64,000 bases of DNA from Enterobacter sp. C2 (lineage in GTDB: Bacteria > Pseudomonadota > Gammaproteobacteria > Enterobacterales > Enterobacteriaceae). Below, in pieces: positions 19,744-30,588 of the stretch (within the stretch, counting starts at the first letter, position 1; the number at the start of each line of letters is the position of its first letter). The stretch spans positions 186,001 to 250,000 of the forward strand of contig NZ_CP082269.1 in the NCBI RefSeq assembly GCF_019880405.1. Reading direction: 5' to 3'. The notes beneath the pieces are model-generated. The model worked only from the letters and a program-made list of their open reading frames with translations. It was not told the origin of the DNA and made no database searches. The translations under genes were made by a program, and so were the position numbers.

Positions 19744-21096
19744 TTAACGCATCGTCACAAACTCTTCCGCCGCCGTTGGGTGGATTGCCACGGTGTTATC
19801 AAAGTCTTTCTTGGTTGCGCCCATCTTCAGTGCAACGGCGAAGCCCTGCAGGATCTCGTCCATGCCCTGGCCGATGCCGTGAATGCCGACAATCTTCTCT
19901 TCCGGGCCCACGCAGACCAGCTTCATTCGGCACGCCTGACGATGCAGGGTGACGGCGGTGTACATGGCAGTAAAGGAAGAGGTGTAGACCTTCACCTGGT
20001 CGTCACCGTACTGCTCGCGCGCCTGCGGCTCGGTCAGACCCACGGTGCCGATAGGCGGATGGCTAAAGACCACGGTAGGAATATTGCTGTAGTCCAGATG
20101 CTCGTCCGGTTTATTGTTGAACAGGCGCTCGGAAAGACGACGACCTGCTGCCACCGCAACCGGCGTCAGCTCAACTGCACCGGTGTTATCGCCGACCGCA
20201 TAGATCCCTGGAACGTTGGTGTTCTGGAACTTATCGACGATGATGTAGCCTTTATCGTTGGTTTTCACCCCGGCGACTTCCAGGTTGAAGGTGTCGTTGG
20301 CGGGTTCGCGACCAATCGCCCAGATTAGGCAGTCAACGGTTTCGCTACGGCCATCTTCCAGCTCCAGCGTCAGGCTGCCATCGCTGTTTTTCACCACTGC
20401 TTTCGGCGTGGCATGGGTATGCAGCGACGGACCGTCGGCCATGATGGTCTCAACCAGCGTCTCGACGATCAGCGGATCGAAGCTGCGCAGCGGGGCATGC
20501 TTACGCACAAACAGATGCGTTTCTGCGCCCAGTCCGTGCAGCACGCCTGCCAGCTCAACGGCGATATAGCCTGCGCCAACAACCGCAACGCGTTTCGGTA
20601 GGGCGGTAAGCTCAAAGAAGCCGTCGGAGTCGATACCGTGCTCAACGCCGGGAATATCTGGGTAGCTCGGACGTCCACCGGTGGCGATCAGAATATGGTC
20701 GGCGGTAATGGTCTCGCCGTTAACCTCAACGGTTTTAGCATCGACAAAGCGAGCAAAGCCGCGGATCACATCCACATTATTTTTACCCAGCACGTTCTCA
20801 TAGGAGCTGTGGATACGATCAATATAGGCGGTGCGGCTGGCCACCAGGCGCTGCCAATCAAAGTTGTTGATGGTGGCGTCAAAGCCGTAGTCCGCGCCGT
20901 AGAGGTTGACCGCTTCGGCAATCTGCGAGGCATGCCACATCACTTTTTTCGGCACGCAGCCTACGTTAACGCAGGTTCCGCCCAGCTCTTTCGCTTCAAT
21001 CAGGGCGCATTTTTGGCCATACATGGCCGCACGGTTAATAGACGCAATACCGCCGCTGCCGCCGCCAATGGCGATGTAGTCGTAGTGCTTAGTCAT
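19744..21096 (-). CDS. gor: Glutathione reductase Gor
   Basis: 450-residue flavoprotein that reduces glutathione disulfide with NADPH, maintaining the cytosolic thiol pool. The FAD motif GGGSGG is near residues 11-16, the redox-active disulfide CVNVGC is at 42-47, the NADPH motif [13 protein letters not shown] is central, and the C-terminal [12 protein letters not shown] supplies the catalytic His-Glu pair. The length is identical to the E. coli enzyme. E. coli gor is part of the OxyR response; I did not identify an OxyR site. It is transcribed in the same direction as rlmJ, 69 bp downstream of it. Confidence 0.98.
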   Translation of the reverse strand: MTKHYDYIAIGGGSGGIASINRAAMYGQKCALIEAKELGGTCVNVGCVPKKVMWHASQIAEAVNLYGADYGFDATINNFDWQRLVASRTAYIDRIHSSYENVLGKNNVDVIRGFARFVDAKTVEVNGETITADHILIATGGRPSYPDIPGVEHGIDSDGFFELTALPKRVAVVGAGYIAVELAGVLHGLGAETHLFVRKHAPLRSFDPLIVETLVETIMADGPSLHTHATPKAVVKNSDGSLTLELEDGRSETVDCLIWAIGREPANDTFNLEVAGVKTNDKGYIIVDKFQNTNVPGIYAVGDNTGAVELTPVAVAAGRRLSERLFNNKPDEHLDYSNIPTVVFSHPPIGTVGLTEPQAREQYGDDQVKVYTSSFTAMYTAVTLHRQACRMKLVCVGPEEKIVGIHGIGQGMDEILQGFAVALKMGATKKDFDNTVAIHPTAAEEFVTMR

Positions 21097-21165
21097 AACG
21101 TTTCCTTAATGAATTTTTGCTTAGAGTGTAACGCGATGCCCTTAAGGTTCCACCGATGGCTGTGA

Positions 21166-22008
21166 TTACTCGGGTACGACCCAGTTCACCAGCGTGTGGC
21201 CGGTGCCAGCCGGAACCAGCTTGCTGTGCAGCCACGGCAGCACGCTGTTCATCTGCTGCTCCAGCTTCCACGGTGGGTTGATCACAATCATGCCGGAGGC
21301 GGTCATGCCCCGCTGGTCGCTGTCCGGGCGTACCGCCAGCTCAATCTGCAAAATACGGCGGATGCCGGTGGCTTCCAGCTCTTTTAACATGCGCTTGATC
21401 TGCGCGCGCATCACCACCGGATACCACAGCGCATAGGTGCCGGTTGCAAAGCGCTTATAGCCTTCGTTAATGCCCTGAACCACCGCCTGGTAGTCGCTTT
21501 TAATTTCGTAAGGCGGGTCGATCAGGATCAAACCCCGGCGAGATACCGGCGGCAGCTTGGACTTCAACTGCTGGTAGCCGTCGGCACGTTCGACGCGGGT
21601 GCGGCTATCTTTCTGGAACTCTGAGCGCAGCAGCGGAAAATCGCTTGGGTGCAGCTCGGTCAGCTGCAGGCTGTCCTGCTCGCGCAGCATCTGGCGGGCA
21701 ATCAGCGGCGAGCCAGGGTAGTAGCGCAGCTGGCCGCTACGGTTGAAGTGCTTTACCACGCTAATGTACGGCTCCAGCTCGGCAGGCAGATCGTCCTGCT
21801 GCCAGATGCGGGCGATACCTTCCAGGTACTCACCGGTGCGCTCGGCATGCTCGCTGCTCAGCTGATAACGCCCCGCGCCTGCGTGGGTATCCAGATAGAG
21901 AAAAGGTTTCTCCTTCTCTTTCAGCGATTCAATAATCAGGCTCTGAACGGTGTGTTTTAATACGTCGGCATGGTTGCCGGCGTGGAAGCTGTGGCGATAA
22001 CTGAGCAT
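21166..22008 (-). CDS. rlmJ: 23S rRNA (adenine2030-N6)-methyltransferase RlmJ
   Basis: 280-residue SAM-dependent methyltransferase that modifies A2030 of 23S rRNA. The start MLSYRHSFHAGNHADVLKH is typical of RlmJ, DTHAGAGRY is the SAM-binding motif I, and LILIDPPYE is the N6-adenine methyltransferase catalytic motif (DPPY). Length and order next to gor match E. coli yhiR, where the gene has also been linked to use of DNA as a nutrient. It is divergent from prlC across 199 bp. Confidence 0.97.
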   Translation of the reverse strand: MLSYRHSFHAGNHADVLKHTVQSLIIESLKEKEKPFLYLDTHAGAGRYQLSSEHAERTGEYLEGIARIWQQDDLPAELEPYISVVKHFNRSGQLRYYPGSPLIARQMLREQDSLQLTELHPSDFPLLRSEFQKDSRTRVERADGYQQLKSKLPPVSRRGLILIDPPYEIKSDYQAVVQGINEGYKRFATGTYALWYPVVMRAQIKRMLKELEATGIRRILQIELAVRPDSDQRGMTASGMIVINPPWKLEQQMNSVLPWLHSKLVPAGTGHTLVNWVVPE

Positions 22009-22207
22009 GGAAGGAACAATCCTGGGAAGTAAAAACAGATAGTCGATAGTTTACCGCAGATTGCGGCAAATTACCGCAGCGGTGCCGTTGCCAGGGCGCA
22101 AAAGCGCAACGGACGGCATTGAAATTAACTACACTAAACCCCATCCTAGACCTTACAGGAACGAGCGCCGCCCGAGCGCTTGCGATTATTTCTACAGGAC
22201 AGCGCTT

Positions 22208-24250
22208 ATGACCAATCCATTACTGACGCCCTTCGACTTGCCGCCGTTTTCCCAGATTAAACCTGAGCATGTGGTTCCCGCCGTGACGAAAGCGCTGGAG
22301 GATTGCCGCGAGGCGGTAGAGCGCGTGGTAGCCCAGGGCGCACCCTATACCTGGGACAATCTCTGCCAGCCGCTGGCCGAGGTGGACGATCGCCTGGGTC
22401 GTATCTTCTCACCCATCAGCCACCTGAACTCGGTGCAGAACAGCCCGGAGCTGCGTGAAGCCTATGAGCAGACGCTGCCGCTGCTCTCTGAGTACAGCAC
22501 CTGGGTGGGACAGCACGAGGGTCTTTACCAGGCCTATCGTAACCTGCGCGAAGGCGAGGCCTATACCGTCCTGGATCTGGCGCAGATGAAAGCGGTGGAT
22601 AACGCCCTGCGTGATTTTGAACTGTCCGGCATTGGCCTGCCGAAAGAGAAGCAGAAACGCTACGGTGAAATTGCCGCTCGCCTCTCCGAGCTGGGTTCTA
22701 CCTACAGCAACAACGTGCTCGACGCCACCATGGGCTGGAGCAAGCTAATTACCGATGAGTCTGAGCTGTCCGGTATGCCGGAGAGCGCCCTGGCGCAGGC
22801 CCAGGCTCAGGCACAGGCCAAAGAGCAAGAGGGCTGGCTGTTGACGCTCGACATCCCGAGCTATCTGCCGGTGATGACCTACTGTGATAACCAGGCCCTG
22901 CGCGAAGAGCTCTACCGCGCCTACAGCACCCGCGCCTCCGACCAGGGGCCGAATGCGGGCAAATGGGATAACAGCCCGGTGATGGCAGAGATCCTTGCTC
23001 TGCGTCACGAACTGGCCCAGCTGCTGGGCTTCGACAACTATGCCCATAAATCTCTTGCCACTAAGATGGCCGAGCATCCGCAGCAGGTGCTGGACTTCCT
23101 GATGGATCTGGCGAAACGTGCCCGTCCGCAGGGTGAGAAAGAGCTGGAGCAGCTACGTGCCTTCGCCCGCGCGGAATTTGGCGTAGATGAGCTGCAACCG
23201 TGGGATATCGCCTACTACAGCGAAAAACAGAAGCAGCACCTCTACAGCATCAGCGATGAACAGCTGCGCCCCTATTTCCCGGAGAACAAAGCCGTTAACG
23301 GCCTATTCGAAGTAGTTAAGCGCATCTACGGCATCACGGCCAAAGAGCGTAAAGATATCGACGTCTGGCATCAGGACGTACGTTTCTTCGAGCTGTATGA
23401 CGAAAGCAACGAACTGCGCGGTAGCTTCTATCTCGATCTCTACGCCCGTGAGAACAAGCGCGGCGGGGCGTGGATGGACGACTGCGTCGGGCAGATGCTG
23501 AGAGCCGACGGCTCGCTGCAAAAGCCGGTTGCCTACCTGACCTGTAACTTCAACCGTCCGGTGAGCGGCAAACCGGCGCTGTTCACGCACGATGAAGTGA
23601 TCACCCTGTTCCACGAGTTCGGTCACGGCCTGCACCATATGCTGACCCAGATCGCCGTCCCAGGCGTGGCGGGCATCAGCGGGGTACCATGGGACGCCGT
23701 GGAGCTGCCGAGCCAGTTTATGGAAAACTGGTGCTGGGAGCCGGACGCGCTGGCGTTTATCTCCGGCCACTACGAAACCGGCGAACCGCTGCCGAAAGCC
23801 CTGCTGGATAAGATGCTGGCGGCGAAGAACTACCAGGCCGCGCTGTTTATCCTGCGCCAGCTGGAGTTCGGCCTGTTTGATTTCCGTCTGCACGCCGAGT
23901 TCAGCCCGGAGCAGGGGGCGAAAATTCTCGAAACCCTGGCCGAGATCAAATCGCAGGTGGCAGTCATTCCGGGTCCAAACTGGGGACGCTTCCCGCACGC
24001 CTTCAGCCATATCTTTGCTGGTGGCTACGCGGCTGGCTACTACAGCTACCTGTGGGCCGACGTGCTGGCGGCGGACGCTTACTCCCGCTTTGAGGAGGAG
24101 GGGATCTTCAACCGTAAAACCGGCCAGGACTTCCTCGATCACATTCTGACCCGTGGTGGTTCAGAAGAGCCGATGGAGCTGTTCAAACGCTTCCGTGGCC
24201 GTGAGCCACAGCTGGACGCGATGCTGGCGCACTACGGCATCAAGGGCTAA
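22208..24250 (+). CDS. prlC: Oligopeptidase A PrlC
   Basis: 680-residue cytosolic M3-family zinc metallopeptidase that degrades oligopeptides, including cleaved signal peptides. The HEFGH zinc motif is at residues 469-473 ([11 protein letters not shown]), with the third ligand glutamate in the [10 protein letters not shown] stretch downstream. The start at 22208 gives [14 protein letters not shown] as in E. coli; an in-frame ATG at 22061 is not supported. A run of AQAQAQAQ near residues 197-204 is a small local repeat. In E. coli prlC is heat-shock induced and co-transcribed with rsmJ, which starts only 8 bp after this stop codon. Confidence 0.97.
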   Translation: MTNPLLTPFDLPPFSQIKPEHVVPAVTKALEDCREAVERVVAQGAPYTWDNLCQPLAEVDDRLGRIFSPISHLNSVQNSPELREAYEQTLPLLSEYSTWVGQHEGLYQAYRNLREGEAYTVLDLAQMKAVDNALRDFELSGIGLPKEKQKRYGEIAARLSELGSTYSNNVLDATMGWSKLITDESELSGMPESALAQAQAQAQAKEQEGWLLTLDIPSYLPVMTYCDNQALREELYRAYSTRASDQGPNAGKWDNSPVMAEILALRHELAQLLGFDNYAHKSLATKMAEHPQQVLDFLMDLAKRARPQGEKELEQLRAFARAEFGVDELQPWDIAYYSEKQKQHLYSISDEQLRPYFPENKAVNGLFEVVKRIYGITAKERKDIDVWHQDVRFFELYDESNELRGSFYLDLYARENKRGGAWMDDCVGQMLRADGSLQKPVAYLTCNFNRPVSGKPALFTHDEVITLFHEFGHGLHHMLTQIAVPGVAGISGVPWDAVELPSQFMENWCWEPDALAFISGHYETGEPLPKALLDKMLAAKNYQAALFILRQLEFGLFDFRLHAEFSPEQGAKILETLAEIKSQVAVIPGPNWGRFPHAFSHIFAGGYAAGYYSYLWADVLAADAYSRFEEEGIFNRKTGQDFLDHILTRGGSEEPMELFKRFRGREPQLDAMLAHYGIKG

Positions 24251-24257
24251 GCACGGC

Positions 24258-25010
24258 GTGAAAATCTGCTTAATAGATGAGACAGGCACCGGAGACGGTG
24301 CCTTATTGCGTCTTGCGTCCCGTTTTGGCCTGCAGCATGACGATGACAACCCGATGGCGCTGGCGCTCACGGCGGAGCATCTTGAGCTACGCAAGCGCGA
24401 TGAGCCAAAGCTTGGTGGCATTTTCGTTGATTTTGTCTCTGGAGCGATGGCGCACCGGCGCAAATTTGGCGGCGGTCGCGGCGAGGCGGTCGCGAAGGCG
24501 GTAGGCGTTAAAGGCAGCTATCTGCCGGACGTCGTCGATGCCACGGCAGGATTGGGCCGCGATGCTTTCGTACTGGCGTCCATTGGCTGTCGGGTACGGA
24601 TGCTGGAGCGTAACCCGGTGGTAGCGGCACTGCTGGAAGATGGCCTGACGCGCGGCTATGCCGATGCGGAGATTGGAGAGTGGCTGCGGGAGCGCCTGCA
24701 GCTGATCCATGCTTCAAGCCTGACCTCGCTGACGGACATCACTCCGCGGCCGCAGGTGGTCTATCTCGATCCGATGTTTCCGCACAAGCAGAAGAGCGCG
24801 CTGGTGAAAAAGGAGATGCGGGTCTTTCAGTCGCTGGTAGGACCGGACCTGGACGCTGATGGTTTGTTAGTGCCTGCTCGCGCGCTGGCAACCAGGCGCG
24901 TAGTCGTGAAGCGCCCCGATTACGCTCCGCCGCTGGCAGACGTTGCCACGCAAAACGCAGTGGTGACCAAAGGGCACCGGTTTGATATTTACCCCGGCAC
25001 ACCAGAGTAA
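24258..25010 (+). CDS. rsmJ: 16S rRNA (guanine1516-N2)-methyltransferase RsmJ
   Basis: 250-residue SAM-dependent methyltransferase acting on G1516 of 16S r[18 protein letters not shown] is the SAM-binding motif and YLDPMFPHK the catalytic DPxF-type motif. The GTG at 24258 gives the [15 protein letters not shown] start of E. coli YhiQ and lies 8 bp beyond the prlC stop, so translation is probably coupled to prlC; an upstream in-frame ATG at 24153 would run inside prlC. A REP element follows. Confidence 0.96.
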   Translation: MKICLIDETGTGDGALLRLASRFGLQHDDDNPMALALTAEHLELRKRDEPKLGGIFVDFVSGAMAHRRKFGGGRGEAVAKAVGVKGSYLPDVVDATAGLGRDAFVLASIGCRVRMLERNPVVAALLEDGLTRGYADAEIGEWLRERLQLIHASSLTSLTDITPRPQVVYLDPMFPHKQKSALVKKEMRVFQSLVGPDLDADGLLVPARALATRRVVVKRPDYAPPLADVATQNAVVTKGHRFDIYPGTPE

Positions 25011-25014
25011 AATA

Positions 25015-25049
25015 TGTAGGCCGGGCAAGCGCAGCGCCGCCCGGCGTTA
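25015..25049. repeat. REP element between rsmJ and uspA
   Basis: TGTAGGCCGGGCAAGCGCAG followed by CGCCGCCCGGCGTTAC: classical enterobacterial REP composition with GCCGGGC/GCCCGGC arms, between convergent genes. Confidence 0.85.
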
Positions 25050-25060
25050 CAGATGAACGC

Positions 25061-25498
25061 TTACTCGTCGTCTTCGTCGCGCAGTGGAACAATCAGCATA
25101 TCAACGTGAACGGTGTTGATCAGCTGGCGCGCGGAGGACATCAGCTTGCTCCAGAAATCCTGATGGTGGCCGCAGACCACCAGATCCATATCGTACTTCT
25201 TAATCGCGTCGACCAGCACCTGGCCCAGGTCGCCGCTGCCGCTCAGGGTTTCGGTAATCGGATAGCCAGCGTTAGTAGAGAGTTCTGCCAGCGCGTTGTG
25301 GGTCTCTTCAGAGATGCGCTTCTGCATATCGCCCAGGTTAACGTCGATCAACCCGGTATAGAGATCGGAGTAGTTTACATCGACATGAATCAGGGAGATT
25401 TTTGCATTGTAGGGACGCGCCATAGAGACGGCTTTGTCGACCAGTACCTTGCTCTCTGGGGAGAGATCGACCGCAATAAGGATATGTTTGTAAGCCAT
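25061..25498 (-). CDS. uspA: Universal stress protein A
   Basis: 145-residue cytosolic protein of the UspA fold, nearly identical to E. coli UspA through [20 protein letters not shown] and the acidic C-terminus PLRDEDDE. It accumulates on growth arrest and many stresses and is phosphorylated in E. coli, but UspA of this class lacks the ATP-binding G-2x-G-9x-G(S/T) signature of the FK-type proteins. AAGGAGTAACATC precedes the ATG. In E. coli it is controlled by ppGpp and FadR. It is divergent from uspB. Confidence 0.98.
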   Translation of the reverse strand: MAYKHILIAVDLSPESKVLVDKAVSMARPYNAKISLIHVDVNYSDLYTGLIDVNLGDMQKRISEETHNALAELSTNAGYPITETLSGSGDLGQVLVDAIKKYDMDLVVCGHHQDFWSKLMSSARQLINTVHVDMLIVPLRDEDDE

Positions 25499-25752
25499 GA
25501 TGTTACTCCTTCCATAAGTTGTCGATGACCGTTGGATTCAGCCGCCACTTTCGCGCTGCGGCTTATCCCGCGTCCTGCGTGCCATTGCGCGGGGGATGCC
25601 CGGCCTTAAGGATCTAATTGTAGAAGATATTTCTACCTTATAACGCCCTAAACCCGTCGTCAATTGTCCTGGGTCACGGTTTAGCTCATCAAAAAGTGTC
25701 GTTTATAGCATTGATATAGATCGATGATGTGGCGAAATAATTAACAGATCTC

Positions 25753-25759
25753 CTACACT
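25753..25759 (+). promoter_or_regulatory. Sigma-S-type extended -10 (CTACACT) upstream of uspB
   Basis: CTACACT followed by ATTAA fits the RpoS-preferred -10 element, 135 bp before the uspB start. uspB is an RpoS-dependent gene in E. coli. The 396-bp uspA-uspB gap otherwise contains the uspA promoter region and no open frame that looks coding. Confidence 0.6.
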
Positions 25760-25894
25760 ATTAAATAAGCCGCTCGGATGTAGAATTGTGATCCACGTCG
25801 GCTTCTGGTACACACTTCAAAGAACTCATTGGCCGGGAATCGGGGAGCGCCAGCCCTGGAGTTTATCTCCGTGGGCGGTCGCCGGGGAGGGGGT

Positions 25895-26230
25895 ATGGTC
25901 AGCACTGTCGCGCTGTTTTGGGCTTTGTGCATCGTTTGTGTGGTTAACATGGCGCGTTATTTCTCATCGTTACGCGCACTGTTGGTTGTCCTGCGTGGTT
26001 GCGATCCGTTGCTCTATCAATATGTGGATGGCGGTGGCTTTTTTACCTCGCATGGCCAGCCCAGTAAGCAGATGCGTCTGGTGTGGTATATCTACGCCCA
26101 ACGCTATCGCGATCACCATGACGATGAGTTTATTCGTCGCTGTGAGCGGGTCCGCCGTCACTTTGTTTTAACCAGCGCCCTCTGTGGCCTGGTGGTGGTT
26201 AGCCTGATTGCGCTGATGATTTGGCACTGA
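25895..26230 (+). CDS. uspB: Universal stress protein B
   Basis: 111-residue inner-membrane protein with a hydrophobic helix at each end ([19 protein letters not shown] and [16 protein letters not shown]) and a basic, histidine-rich middle. It is almost identical to E. coli UspB, which is needed for ethanol resistance in stationary phase. The ATG at 25895, preceded by GGGGAGGGGG, gives the E. coli length; an upstream in-frame ATG at 25829 adds 22 unconserved residues. It is convergent with pitA. Confidence 0.95.
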   Translation: MVSTVALFWALCIVCVVNMARYFSSLRALLVVLRGCDPLLYQYVDGGGFFTSHGQPSKQMRLVWYIYAQRYRDHHDDEFIRRCERVRRHFVLTSALCGLVVVSLIALMIWH

Positions 26231-26241
26231 AATAGAGACAT

Positions 26242-26274
26242 AAAAAAAGCGGGCCTGAGTGGCCCGCTTTTTTA
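26242..26274. terminator. Bidirectional terminator between uspB and pitA
   Basis: AAAAAAAGCGGGCC, loop TGAGT, GGCCCGCTTTTTT: a 7-bp GC stem flanked by A and T runs on either side, so it can end both convergent transcripts. Confidence 0.92.
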
Positions 26275-26287
26275 TGCCTGCTACCGA

Positions 26288-27784
26288 TTAAATCAGGTGC
26301 AGCGCCACCCAGTACAGCGCACCGGAGAGGAAAATCGCTGCCGGCAGGGTCAGCACCCAGGCCATCAGGATGTTGGTCACGGTTTTACGCTGCAGACCGC
26401 CGCCGTCCACGATCATCGTTCCCGCCACTGACGAAGAGAGAACGTGGGTGGTCGACACCGGCATCCCGGTATAGCTCGCCAGGCCGATAGAGACGGCCGA
26501 GGTGAGCTGGGCCGACATCCCCTGCGCATAGGTCATGCCTTTCTTGCCGATCTTCTCGCCGATGGTGGTAGCGACACGACGCCAGCCAATCATCGTCCCC
26601 AGGCCCAGCGCCAGCGCTACCGCCATGATGATCCACACCGGAGCATACTCGATGGTGCTCAGCATATCGCCTTTCAGCTTTTTCAGCAGACGCTGGTCGT
26701 CAGCGCTGACTTCCGGCTGTTTGGCAACCTTATCGGTGATATCAGAGATGCAAAGCATGATACGGCGCAGCTGGCTACGCTGCTCAATCGGCAGCTTGTC
26801 ATAGCTTTCGATATTGGTCAGCATCGCTTTCGCGCGATCCAGCGCCACGACGGCACGGCCTGCATGACAGTGGAACTCGCCGTTAGGGCCTACGGTCTGC
26901 TCGGGCGTAGGGATAACCGGATCGGCTCCGGTGGCTTTCAGCAGCAGATCGGGATGCTGTTGGAACCAGGTCTCAACGTTGTTTACCGCGTCGCGGGTAC
27001 GGGTAATGTCGTAGCCGGAGGCATTCATGTTCACCACGAAGCCAGCCGGGGCAACGCCAATCAAGACCAGCATAATCAAACCAATGCCTTTCTGACCGTC
27101 GTTCGCGCCGTGAGAGAAAGCCACGCCGATAGCAGAGAGGATCAGGGCGATACGCGTCCAGAACGGCGGCTTTTTCTTGCCGTCCTGCTTTTCACGCTCG
27201 GCGGGGGTGAGGTGAATACGGGCGCGTTTCTTGGTGTTGCTCCAGTAGCGACGAAGGATGAACACCAGGCCGCCTGCAAAGACCAGGCCGACAATCGGCG
27301 AGAGGATCAGCGAAGCGAAGATATTCAGTACTTTCGGGATGTTCAGCGCATCCACCAGCGAAGTGCCGGTCATCAGCGCGTTGGTTAAACCAATCCCGAT
27401 GATTGCCCCGATGAGGGTGTGTGAACTGGAGGCCGGAAGCCCAAAGTACCAGGTACCCAGGTTCCAGATGATGGCAGCCAGCAGCATGGAGAAGACCATG
27501 GCAAGGCCGTGGGCAGAGCCAACGTTTAATAGCAGATCCGTCGGTAACATATGCACGATGGCATAGGCTACGCTCAGGCCGCCAAGCAGAACGCCAAAGA
27601 AGTTGAAGAGTGCCGCCATGACGACCGCTATCTGCGAACGTAATGCGCGAGTATAGATCACGGTTGCCACTGCGTTCGCTGTATCGTGGAAGCCATTAAT
27701 CGCTTCGTAGAACAGCACAAAACCCAGAGCAAGAAGTAATAACAACCCGGTATGAAGATCCAGGCCAGCAAACAAATGTAACAT
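26288..27784 (-). CDS. pitA: Low-affinity inorganic phosphate transporter PitA
   Basis: 498-residue inner-membrane metal-phosphate:H+ symporter of the PiT family. The two family repeats are visible as [18 protein letters not shown] near residue 31 and [13 protein letters not shown] near 223, separated from the C-terminal helices by a cytosolic loop. The length is that of E. coli PitA. It also imports divalent metal-phosphate complexes, affecting zinc sensitivity. It is a single gene, with its promoter in the 231-bp gap shared with yhiN. Confidence 0.97.
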   Translation of the reverse strand: MLHLFAGLDLHTGLLLLLALGFVLFYEAINGFHDTANAVATVIYTRALRSQIAVVMAALFNFFGVLLGGLSVAYAIVHMLPTDLLLNVGSAHGLAMVFSMLLAAIIWNLGTWYFGLPASSSHTLIGAIIGIGLTNALMTGTSLVDALNIPKVLNIFASLILSPIVGLVFAGGLVFILRRYWSNTKKRARIHLTPAEREKQDGKKKPPFWTRIALILSAIGVAFSHGANDGQKGIGLIMLVLIGVAPAGFVVNMNASGYDITRTRDAVNNVETWFQQHPDLLLKATGADPVIPTPEQTVGPNGEFHCHAGRAVVALDRAKAMLTNIESYDKLPIEQRSQLRRIMLCISDITDKVAKQPEVSADDQRLLKKLKGDMLSTIEYAPVWIIMAVALALGLGTMIGWRRVATTIGEKIGKKGMTYAQGMSAQLTSAVSIGLASYTGMPVSTTHVLSSSVAGTMIVDGGGLQRKTVTNILMAWVLTLPAAIFLSGALYWVALHLI

Positions 27785-28015
27785 AGGACGTTACGCCATT
27801 TTTGAGGTCATGAACGCCGCGCATTATCATGGACATTCGCGGCCGGGGCAAAGTGAAATATAGCTTTTTTTTGATATTTATCCTGTGCATGTAACGGTAC
27901 GTAAATAATTATGTCATAAATTTCAACGAAATGACCATTTTCGCCACCATTTGCGCTGGTGCGACCACCGCATAAAATTTACAATCCGCGCCGGATTAGC
28001 GAAGAGGAATGCAGT

Positions 28016-29212
28016 GTGGAAAGGTTTGATGCCGTTATCATTGGGGCTGGCGCGGCGGGGATGTTCTGTGCGGCGATAGCCGGACAGGCGGGCTGCCGGG
28101 TACTGTTACTGGACAATGGTAAGAAACCCGGACGTAAAATTCTTATGTCTGGCGGCGGTCGCTGCAACTTTACTAACCTTTATGTCGAACCGGCGGCCTA
28201 TCTGAGCCAGAACCCGCATTTTTGCAAATCTGCGCTGGCGCGCTATACCCAGTGGGATTTCATCGATCTGGTCGGCAAGCACGGTATAGCCTGGCATGAG
28301 AAGACGCTGGGCCAACTTTTCTGCGATGACTCCGCGCAGCAGATTGTTGATCTGCTGGTGGCAGAATGCACAAAGGGCAATGTCACCACCCGTCTGCGCA
28401 GCGAAGTGCTCGACGTCACTCGCGACGACGCAGGGTATACGCTACAGCTCAACGGTGAAAGCGTCATAACCAACAAGCTGGTGATTGCCAGCGGCGGCCT
28501 GTCGATGCCTGGCCTGGGCGCATCGCCGTTTGGCTATAAAATTGCCGAACAGTTTGGCCTCAAGGTGCTGCCAACGCGGGCGGGCCTGGTGCCGTTTACC
28601 CTGCACAAGCCGCTGCTGGAGCAGCTGTCGCTCCTCTCCGGCGTATCGGTGCCCTCGGTCATCACCGCAGAAGACGGAACCGTGTTCCGTGAGAGCCTGC
28701 TCTTTACCCATCGTGGCCTCTCCGGCCCGGCGGTGCTGCAAATCTCCAGCTACTGGCAGCCCGGCGAGTTCGTCACTATCAACATACTGCCGGAGTGCGA
28801 TCTGGATGCGTTCCTTAACGATCAGCGCACCACTCACCCGAACCAGAGTCTGAAGAACACCCTGGCGATGCAGCTGCCGAAACGGCTCATTGAGTGTCTG
28901 CAGCAGCTTGGGCAGATCCCAGATGTGACCCTGAAGCAGCTTAACAGCCGTGAACAGCAGACTCTGGTGGATAATCTTACCCGCTGGCGCGTGCAGCCCA
29001 ACGGCACCGAGGGCTACCGCACGGCAGAGGTGACGCTTGGCGGTGTCGATACCCACGCGCTGTCGTCGCGTACCATGGAGGCGCGCAACGTACCGGGACT
29101 CTACTTTATCGGTGAGGTAATGGACGTTACCGGCTGGCTGGGGGGGTATAACTTCCAGTGGGCATGGTCAAGCGCCTGGGCCTGTGCACAGGCGCTGGTA
29201 GAACAAAACTAA
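28016..29212 (+). CDS. yhiN: HI0933/BaiN-family flavoprotein YhiN
   Basis: 398-residue FAD-dependent oxidoreductase-like protein. The dinucleotide-binding motif VIIGAGAAGMFCA is at the very N-terminus, followed by the family marks KPGRKILMSGGGRCNFTN and, near the C-terminus, GEVMDVTGWLGGYNFQWAWSS. No substrate is known for YhiN; relatives include the bile-acid reductase BaiN. The GTG at 28016 gives the (M)ERFDAVIIGAG start of E. coli; GAAGAGGA lies upstream at 28000-28007. An in-frame ATG at 27959 is not supported. It marks the left edge of the accessory region. Confidence 0.94.
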   Translation: MERFDAVIIGAGAAGMFCAAIAGQAGCRVLLLDNGKKPGRKILMSGGGRCNFTNLYVEPAAYLSQNPHFCKSALARYTQWDFIDLVGKHGIAWHEKTLGQLFCDDSAQQIVDLLVAECTKGNVTTRLRSEVLDVTRDDAGYTLQLNGESVITNKLVIASGGLSMPGLGASPFGYKIAEQFGLKVLPTRAGLVPFTLHKPLLEQLSLLSGVSVPSVITAEDGTVFRESLLFTHRGLSGPAVLQISSYWQPGEFVTINILPECDLDAFLNDQRTTHPNQSLKNTLAMQLPKRLIECLQQLGQIPDVTLKQLNSREQQTLVDNLTRWRVQPNGTEGYRTAEVTLGGVDTHALSSRTMEARNVPGLYFIGEVMDVTGWLGGYNFQWAWSSAWACAQALVEQN

Positions 29213-29223
29213 CGCGTTAGCCG

Positions 29224-30588
29224 TTATTCCAACAACCTGCTGTGTAACGCTTTCACCGCGCTGTCTGCAGATGCCGCTGGCAGCAGGAAACCGAGGCTTT
29301 GGTTGGACGCCCCGTGGCAAATCATGCGCACGGCGTGCGTCTCCAGCGCGGCAAAGACCTCTTTACACACCGCGGCTTCCTTCGCCAGTGCGTTGCCAAT
29401 CAACGAGACGAGCGCCAGCCCGGTCTCGATCTCAACGTGGCAGTGCGACGACAGCTCGGTAAGCAGGGCGGTAGTCAGCGCATCGACCTCGCCTGAGGTA
29501 GAGCCGGTAGAGTTGAGGATCAGCGCGATGCTCGTCTCCGAGGTGGTCACCAGGTCCATTGCCGTTTCATGGCGCGATAAAATCGCAAACGTCTCGGCTA
29601 AAAAGCGGTGTGTTGGCTGCGCGTTCAGGCTGGATAGCGTCAGCAGCGTTTGCTGACGGCGCACAGCCAGAGCGCGATAGCGCGAGGGTTCCAACGCGTC
29701 GCGAAGAACCAGCGTGCCGCCCGCTGACGGATTATTGCTGGCCCCGACGAATACCGGAATATTTTTGCGTATAGCGGGGAGCAGCGTCGCCGGGTGCAGC
29801 ACTTTCGCACCCAGAGTCGCCATCTCTCTGGCTTCGGAGAACGAAAGGTTATCAATACGTTTTGCCTGGGCCACAATTCGGGGATCGGTGGTATAGATCC
29901 CGGCAACATCGGTCCAGATATCCACACGTGAGGCATTGAGCGCTTCGGCCAGCAGGGAGGCGGTGTAGTCACTGCCGCCGCGACCGAGGGTGGTGGTATG
30001 CCCTGCCGCGTCGCTGCCAATAAAGCCTTGGGTCACTATCAGCGCCTGAGCAATACGCGGGCGTAAGCGTTTTTCCGCCTGCTCGGCAATGACGTCGATG
30101 GCCGGCACTGCGCAGCCAAACGTATCATCGGTGCGAATAACTTTGCGCGCATCAAACCACTGCGTCTCGACTTCTTCACGTTCACGCAAGACTTCCACAA
30201 ACAGCAGGGAGGACATCATCTCTCCATGGCTGACCAGCTCATCGCACAGCGCGGCTGAAGGGGAATTGACAGCGTCTTCAGCCAGGCGGCTGATGTTGTC
30301 GAGCAAACGGTCAATCTCTTGACCAATGGCGTCTGGCTGTTTCAGGCGTGAAATAATGTTGTATTGCAGGGCGCGCAGGGTCGCAATTTTGTCCAGCCGA
30401 ACGGGGCTTTCCAGACCGGAAGCGAGTTCGACTAACAGGTTGGTCACGCCTGCGGACGCAGACAATACAACCAGACGAACGTTTTGATCAGCAAGAACGA
30501 GGGTGGCACTGCGGCTCATCGCGTCAAAGTCAGCAACGCTGGTTCCGCCAAATTTAGCGACGATGATGTGTGGATAAGTGTGAGTCAT
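29224..30588 (-). CDS. Aspartokinase, LysC-type paralog linked to diaminobutyrate genes
   Basis: 454-residue aspartate kinase making aspartyl-phosphate. The kinase domain carries KFGGTSVADFDAM (from Lys12) and TTTLGRGGSDYTA; two C-terminal ACT domains follow from about residue 317. It aligns along its length with E. coli LysC (449 residues) but is clearly diverged, and it lacks the homoserine dehydrogenase domain of ThrA/MetL. At positions where E. coli LysC becomes lysine-resistant by mutation, this protein naturally has Ala323 (Met318), Arg328 (Gly323), Ala343 (Ser338) and Ile357 (Thr352); E. coli numbering in brackets, alignment from memory. No lysine-riboswitch-like leader is evident. It is divergent from dat-ddc, so it probably supplies aspartyl-phosphate for diaminopropane synthesis. 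Confidence 0.88.
   Translation of the reverse strand: MTHTYPHIIVAKFGGTSVADFDAMSRSATLVLADQNVRLVVLSASAGVTNLLVELASGLESPVRLDKIATLRALQYNIISRLKQPDAIGQEIDRLLDNISRLAEDAVNSPSAALCDELVSHGEMMSSLLFVEVLREREEVETQWFDARKVIRTDDTFGCAVPAIDVIAEQAEKRLRPRIAQALIVTQGFIGSDAAGHTTTLGRGGSDYTASLLAEALNASRVDIWTDVAGIYTTDPRIVAQAKRIDNLSFSEAREMATLGAKVLHPATLLPAIRKNIPVFVGASNNPSAGGTLVLRDALEPSRYRALAVRRQQTLLTLSSLNAQPTHRFLAETFAILSRHETAMDLVTTSETSIALILNSTGSTSGEVDALTTALLTELSSHCHVEIETGLALVSLIGNALAKEAAVCKEVFAALETHAVRMICHGASNQSLGFLLPAASADSAVKALHSRLLE

Noticed and set aside
22790-22830. AQAQAQAQ run in prlC as a sign of frameshift or expansion
   Set aside because: The frame is intact and the repeat is short; it falls in a variable surface region.
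25788-26171. 127-codon frame overlapping uspB
   Set aside because: It runs in another frame over the clearly conserved uspB and has no support of its own.
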